DNA of 5,453 nt from Candidatus Omnitrophica bacterium CG02_land_8_20_14_3_00__42_8 (GTDB lineage Bacteria > Omnitrophota > Gorgyraeia > Gorgyraeales > Gorgyraeaceae), in the NCBI GenBank assembly GCA_002780805.1, contig PEUD01000145.1, positions 7,301 through 12,753 of the forward strand, read 5' to 3'. Numbering within the stretch: position 1 is the stretch's first letter; each line of letters opens with the position of its first letter. The position numbers and the translations under genes were made by a program. The notes under the pieces are model-generated. The model did no database searches. It saw only the letters and a list, made by a program, of their open reading frames with translations, and was not told the DNA's origin. Shown here in pieces: positions 1 to 4,852 of this stretch.

Positions 1-181
1 TGGCTTTCCCCGCTTCAGTTTTAGCCTTCTGGATAATTTCATCAGCAAGCTTCCTCGCGTCTCCAAGTATTTTTTCCGCGTCTTTTCCTGCCTTATCCTC
101 GATTGCCCTGGCCTTCTCTTCCGCTGATTTTATCCCTTCCTGATTTATTTTTTCAAGAAGGGCTTTTAAATTTTCTGACAT
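1..181 (-). CDS. V-type ATPase peripheral-stalk subunit, E/G-like, 5' part only
   Basis: The first 60 codons of a gene that continues past the left edge. The start is an ATG (179-181) preceded by a strong Shine-Dalgarno sequence (AGAGGTGAG, about 185-192) at normal spacing. The visible protein begins MSENLKALLEKINQEG and is then a nearly uninterrupted Lys/Glu/Ala-rich helix with no Pro, and its only glycines are isolated ones, as in the N-terminal coiled coil of V/A-ATPase stalk subunits E and G. Residues 37-42 (KILGDA) followed by an AD.I step resemble KIIEDA...AD.I near the start of the subunit E encoded at the right of this window, suggesting a diverged paralogue. E and G pair in the peripheral stalk that connects the A3B3 head to membrane subunit I, so a second stalk protein downstream of D, possibly just before I and K, fits. 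E-type (about 200 residues) and G/H-type (about 100) cannot be separated without the missing 3' end. The coiled-coil stalk role is fairly sure; the exact subunit name is not. Confidence 0.72.
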   Translation of the reverse strand, partial: MSENLKALLEKINQEGIKSAEEKARAIEDKAGKDAEKILGDARKLADEIIQKAKTEAGKA

Positions 182-230
182 CTCTCACCTCTATATTTTA
201 AAGATATTTCTTTTGGCAGGAATTCGAATA

Positions 231-707
231 CTACACCAGCTCTTTATACAGCCTCTCTGCTTCCTGTGGATTTTTGACTATAACAACAGGGCAGGGGGAT
301 TCCCTGAATATCCTTTCACCCTCGCTGTAAAGCGCCTCTTTCCAGGACAAGACCTCTTTTAAATCCCCCATAACCAGCAAATCAGCCCCTAGTTCTTTTG
401 CCTTGTTGGCTATTTCGCTATGAACCTCTCCTTTTAAAATCAAGTGTTCAAATTCCACTTTTTTATTTTCCGCCAGGACTTTAACCCTTTGCATAAAAAG
501 CCTGGACTGCTGTTCCATGTCTATCTCGTATTCCTTTGCTTCAATCTCCACGAATACCCTGCTTCTCAATAATTCCTGTATTGCGTTCTCGTCTATAACG
601 TAAATGGCGATCAATTTTACCTGAAGGAGCTTTGCGAGATATATCGCGTACTTCGCGGTAATTATAGAAGCTGGCCCGCTTGCAAGCGGGACAACGATAT
701 TCTTCAT
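231..707 (-). CDS. Universal stress protein (UspA-fold) family protein within the V-ATPase operon
   Basis: A 158-residue single-domain protein, the usual size for a one-domain Usp. The ATG at 707 has GGAG (713-716) five bases upstream. The fold is recognisable: an opening strand (MKNIVVPL), the AKYAIYLAKLLQVKLIAIYV helix-strand unit (residues 18-37), a helical middle, LKGEVHSEIANKAKE (91-105), the ADLLVMGD strand (108-115) and the closing strand SPCPVVIVK (137-145). Usp proteins are soluble alpha/beta dimers, many of which bind ATP through an N-terminal Asp and a C-terminal G-2x-G-9x-G-S/T loop. Here the N-terminal site reads VPLASGP with Ala where Asp is usual. The loop keeps Gly114 but has Lys at the second Gly position, and Gly130 is followed by Glu rather than Ser/Thr. 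Canonical ATP binding is therefore doubtful. It lies 68 nt after atpD and 49 nt before another stalk gene, so it is probably cotranscribed with the ATPase. Family is secure; a regulatory or stress role on the ATPase is only inferred from position. Confidence 0.9.
   Translation of the reverse strand: MKNIVVPLASGPASIITAKYAIYLAKLLQVKLIAIYVIDENAIQELLRSRVFVEIEAKEYEIDMEQQSRLFMQRVKVLAENKKVEFEHLILKGEVHSEIANKAKELGADLLVMGDLKEVLSWKEALYSEGERIFRESPCPVVIVKNPQEAERLYKELV
675..690. repeat. Perfect 16-nt palindrome inside the Usp coding region
   Basis: CCCGCTTGCAAGCGGG is fully self-complementary. In the minus-strand mRNA it could fold as a 6-bp GC-rich hairpin with a TGCA loop, beginning about 17 nt after the Usp start codon. 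It encodes residues 7-11 and neighbouring bases (PLASG), where the Usp nucleotide-site Asp normally sits. Whether it affects translation or is chance cannot be told from the sequence. Confidence 0.5.
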
Positions 708-719
708 ATATGCTCCATG

Positions 720-797
720 TCCGTCTTTCGTGACTCGTCGTTCGTAGTTCGTAACAAGCTACAACGAATCACGATTCACGAATGACGAGCGACGAAA
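720..797. repeat. Imperfect inverted repeat of TTCGT/ACGAA modules spanning the atpD 3' end
   Basis: The region between atpD and the Usp gene is built from reiterated TTCGT, CTCGTC and complementary ACGAA, GACGAG blocks. The left arm (about 726-752, beginning TTTCGTGACTCGTCGTTCGT) matches the reverse complement of the right arm (about 764-797) with a few substitutions and one 7-nt insertion. The centre is about 753-763. The right arm lies inside atpD: the last five sense codons (V-A-R-H-S) and the TGA stop come from it. Such ACGAA-module repeats are, from memory, found as dispersed intergenic elements in several uncultivated bacterial genomes. No U-run follows on the minus strand, so it is not a standard intrinsic terminator. 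Confidence 0.75.
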
Positions 798-1408
798 CTT
801 ATCCTTTCCTTTATAAGCTTCAGCATTGAGAACGCTTCTCTCGAATCTTCGTCAAGCCTGTCGTTTATATATTTTACGCTGTCTTCATAAAAAGGCAGGT
901 ATATCTTTTCAAGGGCATTTACCTTTCTTATTGTTTTCTGGACTTCCTTGGCAATCCTTATAAGAGCGATCTTTTTTTCCGCAAGCTGGATTATCAGCTT
1001 CAGGATTTCTTTGAACCTTATTATAACTTCATCCACATAAAAACTTACTTCATACGCGCTATAGTACGGGGGGTTTTCTTTTACGTTCATGTTTATTATA
1101 GGCAGGCTTACGCCCATGATTCTTCTCTCTGAAATAGAAAGGCTTGTTTTTATGTCTATTGAAAAACTCAATTCTTCCAACCTTTTTCTGCCCATTATAA
1201 CAATGGTTTTATCCATGAGCCCATACGCGCCCTGCATGGCAATATCCACCTCGCGCTGGAGCTTGTCCACGATATGGACGACAGAAGTCAGCTCATTTAT
1301 AAGAATCCTTCTTTTCTCGTCTAAAAGCGCATGGCCTTCCCTCGTGAGAGACAATAATTTCTTGGACTTTAAAAGATTTGTTTTTGTGGCGGCAATATTA
1401 ATTTTCAC
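776..1408 (-). CDS. atpD: V-type ATP synthase subunit D (central rotor shaft)
   Basis: A 210-residue protein of normal length for the V/A-type D subunit, the central shaft that turns inside the A3B3 head and passes torque to the membrane ring. The start is GTG (1406-1408) with a purine-rich Shine-Dalgarno sequence (AAGGAAG, 1415-1421). It gives the expected family N terminus, with ATKTNLL at residues 7-13 followed by the long first helix (EGHALLDEKRRILINEL, 24-40). A variable middle (about 80-120) is followed by the second long helix. The hallmark RKVNALEKIYLP (161-172) and a terminal helix ending near LKLIKERIS (197-204) complete the domain. The final V-A-R-H-S lies beyond the conserved end and is encoded by an inverted repeat, so the natural C terminus may have been replaced by repeat sequence. 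The gene lies 242 nt after atpB, an unusually long gap for this operon, with palindromes that may set its expression separately from A and B. Confidence 0.96.
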   Translation of the reverse strand: MKINIAATKTNLLKSKKLLSLTREGHALLDEKRRILINELTSVVHIVDKLQREVDIAMQGAYGLMDKTIVIMGRKRLEELSFSIDIKTSLSISERRIMGVSLPIINMNVKENPPYYSAYEVSFYVDEVIIRFKEILKLIIQLAEKKIALIRIAKEVQKTIRKVNALEKIYLPFYEDSVKYINDRLDEDSREAFSMLKLIKERISFVARHS

Positions 1409-1456
1409 CCAGCTCTTCCTTCCTATATGTACCCCAGCCCTAAGGAAGGGCTGGGT
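1406..1456 (-). promoter_or_regulatory. Candidate translational switch: two mutually exclusive hairpins at the atpD start
   Basis: Read as minus-strand RNA, CCCAGCCCT (from 1447-1455) can pair with the adjacent AGGGCTGGG (from 1433-1441), giving a 9-bp perfect stem with a 5-nt loop that leaves the atpD Shine-Dalgarno free. The longer arm CCCAGCCCTTCCTT (from 1442-1455) can instead pair with AAGGAAGAGCTGGG (from 1408-1421), at 13 of 14 positions with one C.A mismatch, plus one further A-U pair (1456 with 1407). The second fold buries the Shine-Dalgarno AAGGAAG and the first two bases of the GTG start, with a 20-nt loop. The complementarity is read directly; a regulatory function is inferred. 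AGGGCTGGG and AGAGCTGGG are near-direct repeats, so a local duplication is the plain alternative explanation. Confidence 0.4.
1433..1455. repeat. 9-bp perfect hairpin upstream of atpD
   Basis: CCCAGCCCT (1433-1441) and AGGGCTGGG (1447-1455) are exact reverse complements around a 5-nt loop. On the plus strand it is followed by TTCATTGTTTTTT, loosely like a terminator, but no plus-strand gene ends here. On the minus strand, the direction of the operon, no T-run follows, so a terminator role for atpB is unlikely. Confidence 0.7.
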
Positions 1457-1507
1457 TCATTGTTTTTTCTTGTAGCTACTGAGAAACGCAAAAGTAATGG
1501 AATAATT

Positions 1508-1600
1508 TGTCATTGTGAGCGAAGCGAAGCAATCTCAAAAACAGATTGCTTCGTCGTCGCTGAAAAACGCTCCTCCTCGCAATGACAGTCATTATGACAG
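1508..1600. repeat. Palindromic dispersed-repeat element (MITE/REP-like) between atpB and atpD
   Basis: The outer ends are TGTCATTGTGAG (1508-1519) and CTCGCAATGACA (1576-1587), inverted with one mismatch. Inside, CGAAGCAATCT (1525-1535) and AGATTGCTTCG (1543-1553) form an exact 11-bp stem around the loop CAAAAAC. The right end is followed by a small palindrome GTCATTATGAC (1588-1598), and ATGACAG occurs twice (1582-1588, 1594-1600), as if one end were partly duplicated. No clear target-site duplication is visible. Elements with this TGTCATTG...GAAGCAATCT pattern are, from memory, abundant between genes in many environmental bacterial genomes; they have no coding capacity and may be moved by a transposase in trans. 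It lies inside a cotranscribed gap, so its RNA would form a stable stem-loop. Confidence 0.8.
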
Positions 1601-1636
1601 AATTTCATTATTTTTATTGTTTATGCGTAAGTCAGT

Positions 1637-1667
1637 AGCAGGGAACGGTTTCAAACCGTTCCCTGCT
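1637..1667. repeat. 15-bp perfect hairpin carrying the atpB stop codon
   Basis: AGCAGGGAACGGTTT (1637-1651) and AAACCGTTCCCTGCT (1653-1667) are exact reverse complements around a single base. The atpB TGA occupies the apex (1651-1653) and the last four sense codons (Q-G-T-V) form one arm. Downstream on the minus strand is TACTGACTTACG, with no T-run, so it is not a classical terminator for the operon. On the plus strand it is followed by TCTTTTTAT and could stop antisense transcription. More likely it is a palindromic repeat or an mRNA 3'-end stabiliser for the upstream E-A-B message. Confidence 0.75.
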
Positions 1668-3042
1668 TCTTTTTATAATATTTCTTTAAATCTTCCTCGC
1701 GTATTCTAACAAGTTCTTCTGCTGGAAGAATTGAAATCACATCCCACCCAAGGTCCAGCCCTTCTTCCAGGGTCCTGCGCTCCATGGGGCCCTGGCTCAG
1801 GAATTTTTTTTCAAAATCTTCTCCGAATTTCAGATAAAGTTTATCCAGGCCGGAAAGTTCTTCTTCTCCTATGATTGACGCGAGCGCCCTGACATCTTTC
1901 ACGTGGGCGTAACACGCGAATAACTGCGAAGCCAAAGACGGATGATCATCTCTGGTGAGGCCTTTTCCTATATTATCTTTCATGAGCCTTGATAGAGACG
2001 GAAGCCCTGCTATAGGAGGATATATCCCCCTATTGTACATCTCCCTCTCGAGAACAATCTGGCCCTCAGTAATGTAACCTGTAAGGTCAGGTATAGGATG
2101 CGTGATGTCATCGTTAGGCATTGTGAGAATCGGGATCTGCGTTATAGAACCTCTGATTCCTTTTATCATGCCCGCTCGCTCGTATATGCTGGCTAAGTCG
2201 CTGTAAAGATATCCGGGATAGCCTTTTCTCGCGGGTATCTCGCCTCTTATCGAGGAAACCTCTCTCAATGCCTCGCAATAATTCGACATGTCTGTCATGA
2301 TTACGAGGACATGCATGTTTTTCTTGAACGCCAGGTATTCCGCGCAGGTCAATGCCAGCCTGGGGGTTAAAAGCCTTTCTGTCGATGGGCTGTCAGCCAG
2401 GCTCAAAAATACCACAACCCTTTCAAGGACCCCTGATTCCTCGAAACTTTTTTGAAAAAATCTCGCCGTATCATATTTAACGCCCATGGCCACGAAGATG
2501 ACGCAGAAATTTTCTCTCTTCACCTGCGACTGGCGCGCGATCTGCGTGCCGAGAAGGTCATGCGGCAGTCCGCTTCCTGAAAATATTGGAAGCTTCTGTC
2601 CTCTTACGAGCGTGTTCATGACGTCTATTGAAGAAATGCCTGTCTCTATAATATTTTCCGGATAATTTCTTGAAACAGGGTTTATCGCCAGGCCGTTCAC
2701 GTTTACCATTTCATCGCATACAGGCCTTGGCATACCGTCCAGAGGATTACCCAGGCCGTCAAAAACCCTGCCTAAGACCTCTTCAGATACTCCCATTAAA
2801 AGCGGCTTTTCTTTAAAATTCACCCTGCAATTTTTTATAGCCAGGCCGCTTGTGCCTCCCAGGACTTCCACGACCGCAAAACCTTTGCCGACTTCAAGCG
2901 TAATCCCCAGCCTGGATCGCCCCTCATCATCAACTATCTCCACAATCTCATTATATCCTACGTTATGAATATTGCGTATGATGAAAATAGGCCCTCTTAT
3001 TTCTTCCAGTCCGGCATATTCCCTTAGATTATACTCTTTCAT
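1651..3042 (-). CDS. atpB: V-type ATP synthase subunit B (non-catalytic head subunit)
   Basis: A 463-residue protein, normal length for the regulatory B subunit that alternates with A in the hexameric head. The ATG at 3042 is preceded by AAGAGGAG (3048-3055). The N-terminal beta barrel (about 1-75) is followed by the GRVFDGLGNPLDG turn (91-103) and the nucleotide-fold domain. The P-loop position reads FSGSGLPHD (154-162) and lacks the Gly-Lys-Thr of a catalytic site, as expected for B. MTDMSNYCEALREVS (249-263), RGEIPARKGYPGYLYSDLA (266-284) and IPDLTGYITEGQI (317-329) are family signatures. Arg352 in LPSLSRLM is the likely arginine finger that reaches into the A-subunit catalytic site. The C-terminal helical domain ends in a Lys/Tyr-rich tail; the last residues, Q-G-T-V, come from a palindrome that also supplies the stop. 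It follows atpA by 44 nt. Identification is essentially certain. Confidence 0.98.
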   Translation of the reverse strand: MKEYNLREYAGLEEIRGPIFIIRNIHNVGYNEIVEIVDDEGRSRLGITLEVGKGFAVVEVLGGTSGLAIKNCRVNFKEKPLLMGVSEEVLGRVFDGLGNPLDGMPRPVCDEMVNVNGLAINPVSRNYPENIIETGISSIDVMNTLVRGQKLPIFSGSGLPHDLLGTQIARQSQVKRENFCVIFVAMGVKYDTARFFQKSFEESGVLERVVVFLSLADSPSTERLLTPRLALTCAEYLAFKKNMHVLVIMTDMSNYCEALREVSSIRGEIPARKGYPGYLYSDLASIYERAGMIKGIRGSITQIPILTMPNDDITHPIPDLTGYITEGQIVLEREMYNRGIYPPIAGLPSLSRLMKDNIGKGLTRDDHPSLASQLFACYAHVKDVRALASIIGEEELSGLDKLYLKFGEDFEKKFLSQGPMERRTLEEGLDLGWDVISILPAEELVRIREEDLKKYYKKKQGTV

Positions 3043-3064
3043 TCTGACTCCTCTTAATCACCCC

Positions 3065-3079
3065 AACCGCCACGCGGTT
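3065..3079. repeat. Small hairpin in the atpA-atpB gap
   Basis: AACCGC (3065-3070) and GCGGTT (3074-3079) pair exactly around a CAC loop, between the atpA stop and the atpB Shine-Dalgarno. With six base pairs and no following T-run it is probably not a terminator. It could mildly influence processing or reinitiation between A and B, or be chance. Confidence 0.4.
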
Positions 3080-3086
3080 TCAAGTA

Positions 3087-4850
3087 TCAAAATTCCAATT
3101 CTTCCAAAGCATTCTCTACTTCTTTAGGGAGCTCAGCTAATTTATCCATGTCTTCTTTTGACTCTGAATACTTAAACCTCATCTTAGTGAGCTCCTGATA
3201 AATAGGACTCTCTTTTATTTCGCTTATGTTTATGCCTTTTTTAATAAGCTCGTCGCTTTTCCGGTAAAACTTGATTATGGATTTCAACATCAGAAATTGT
3301 TTTCTGCCCGAGGAATACGCGTCGATATCATCAAAAGCGCTCTGCTGTAAAAATGTATTCTTGAACATGGTGCACGTCTCAAGTATCAGCCTCTGCCTGT
3401 GCGGCAATACGTCAGGCCCTACTAGTTTCACAACCTGAAGAAGCCTTTGTTCTTTCTGCAAAAGTTCCATTATAGCGTATCTGGAAGAAAGCCATTCCTT
3501 GTCAATATTTTTATGCCACCAGTCTTTCACGTCGTCCAGATATTCTGAATAGCTGTCTATCCAGCTTATGGAAGGATAATGCCTTGCGTTTGCCAGGTCT
3601 CTGTCAAGCGCCCAGAAACAGCGTATGAATCTTTTTGTGTGCGATGTAACAGGCTCTGAAAAATCTCCTCCCGGAGGCGATACAGAAGCGATAATGGTAA
3701 CAGAGCCGTTTTCATTATTAAGGGCCTTGATTTTGCCTGCCCTTTCATAGAATTCAGCGAGCCTTGAAGGAAGATACGCGGGAAATCCTTCTTCAAGAGG
3801 CATCTCCTCCAGCCTGCCTGAAAGCTCTCTTAGCGCTTCTGCCCATCTTGAAGTAGAATCTGCCATGAGCGCGACATTATAACCCATATCCCTGTAATAC
3901 TCGGCGAGCGTAATGCCTGTATAGATGCTCGCTTCTCTCGCCGCTACAGGCATGTTGGACGTATTTGCTATGAATATGGTCCTTTCCATGATAGGCCTTT
4001 TAGTAGCCGGATCGATAAGCTTTGGGAAATTTAAAAGAATGTCTGTCATCTCGTTTCCTCTTTCCCCGCAGCCCACATAGATAACTATATCGGCATTGCT
4101 CCACTTGGCAATCTGGTGCTGGAGAACTGTTTTGCCTGTGCCGAATCCTCCCGGCACGACAACACATCCGCCCTTGGCGACAGGAAACAGTGTGTCAATA
4201 ACTCTCTGTCCGGTAATAAGAGGCTCATTTACAGGAAGCCTTTCTCTGTAAGGCCTGGGACGCCTGACAGGCCACTTTTGATACATGAAAATCTCTTTTT
4301 CAGAATCCTTTTCTATCAATACCGCGATTTTTTCTTCTAAAGAATATTCGCCTTCTTTGGCAATCCATTTAATCTTTCCATCAGCATCCGGCGGAACTAA
4401 AATCTTGTGTTTTATCAAATGAGTTTCCTGAACTTGTCCTATGGCTTCTCCCGGCTTTATATAATCGCCTTCTTTTTTCAAAGGCGCGAAATGCCATTTC
4501 TTTTTCTTGTCCAGGGCACTGACGTGAACGCCTCTATTGATATAAAAACCCTCTTTTTCTTTTAATATCTCAAGCGGCCGCTGTATCCCATCGTAGATGT
4601 TTCCCAACAGCCCTGGCCCTAATTCAACGTACAAAGGAAATCCCTGCGTATAAATAAGGTCCCCTGCTTTAAGCGACGTGGTATCTTCGTAAACCTGGAT
4701 AGAGGCTTTGTCGTCTTTTAATCTTACAACCTCTCCGACAAGATGCTCTTCTCCGACTTCCACCATATCCAGCATTCTCAAAAAAGTAACATCTTCCGCT
4801 TCAACAACAGGCCCCATCACTCTGTATATTTTGCCCGCGGCCTTTAACAT
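3087..4850 (-). CDS. atpA: V-type ATP synthase subunit A (catalytic head subunit)
   Basis: The 587-residue catalytic subunit, normal length, which binds and turns over ATP in the A3B3 head and couples it to ion movement through the rotor. The N-terminal barrel (about 1-75) is followed by the A-specific bulge domain (about 110-190). The P-loop is GGFGTGKT (234-241) with Lys240; the usual family form has Pro where Gly235 stands. The catalytic glutamate is Glu263 in GCGERGNEMTD (260-270). The Walker-B strand and signature VALMADSTSRWAEALRE span 326-342, with Asp331 and Arg335. RLEEMPLEEGFPAYLPSR (346-363) and SPPGGDFSEPVT (391-402) are family hallmarks; the Leu in EMPLEE replaces the more common Gly. 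The C-terminal helical domain starts near 430. The ATG starts 2 nt after the subunit E stop, with a GAAGGGGG Shine-Dalgarno (4861-4868) inside the end of that gene, suggesting translational coupling. All catalytic residues are present, so the enzyme should be active. Confidence 0.98.
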   Translation of the reverse strand: MLKAAGKIYRVMGPVVEAEDVTFLRMLDMVEVGEEHLVGEVVRLKDDKASIQVYEDTTSLKAGDLIYTQGFPLYVELGPGLLGNIYDGIQRPLEILKEKEGFYINRGVHVSALDKKKKWHFAPLKKEGDYIKPGEAIGQVQETHLIKHKILVPPDADGKIKWIAKEGEYSLEEKIAVLIEKDSEKEIFMYQKWPVRRPRPYRERLPVNEPLITGQRVIDTLFPVAKGGCVVVPGGFGTGKTVLQHQIAKWSNADIVIYVGCGERGNEMTDILLNFPKLIDPATKRPIMERTIFIANTSNMPVAAREASIYTGITLAEYYRDMGYNVALMADSTSRWAEALRELSGRLEEMPLEEGFPAYLPSRLAEFYERAGKIKALNNENGSVTIIASVSPPGGDFSEPVTSHTKRFIRCFWALDRDLANARHYPSISWIDSYSEYLDDVKDWWHKNIDKEWLSSRYAIMELLQKEQRLLQVVKLVGPDVLPHRQRLILETCTMFKNTFLQQSAFDDIDAYSSGRKQFLMLKSIIKFYRKSDELIKKGINISEIKESPIYQELTKMRFKYSESKEDMDKLAELPKEVENALEELEF

Positions 4851-4852
4851 CT

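Noticed and set aside
708..775. Promoter for the Usp gene in the D-Usp gap
   Set aside because: No convincing -35/-10 pair on the minus strand; the gap is almost wholly inverted repeat and the gene appears to be read from the operon.
720..797. CRISPR-like array from the repeated ACGAA/TTCGT modules
   Set aside because: The units are 5-7 nt, irregular and arranged as an inverted repeat, without regular spacers or long direct repeats.
1089..1475. Plus-strand open frame of 128 codons opposite atpD
   Set aside because: Antisense to a clearly conserved gene, with no family resemblance and no ribosome site; a shadow frame.
1637..1675. Hairpin plus TCTTTTTAT as an intrinsic terminator
   Set aside because: The T-run is on the plus strand, where no gene ends; on the operon strand the hairpin is followed by TACTGACTTACG.
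1515..1709. Plus-strand open frame of 64 codons across the B-D gap
   Set aside because: It runs through the palindromic repeat and the end of atpB. Its translation (a MSEAKQSQKQIA-type start) is the read-through of the repeat element, with no domain and no ribosome site.
3566..3796. Minus-strand 76-codon frame inside atpA
   Set aside because: Alternative frame within the conserved core of subunit A; the A frame explains this region completely.
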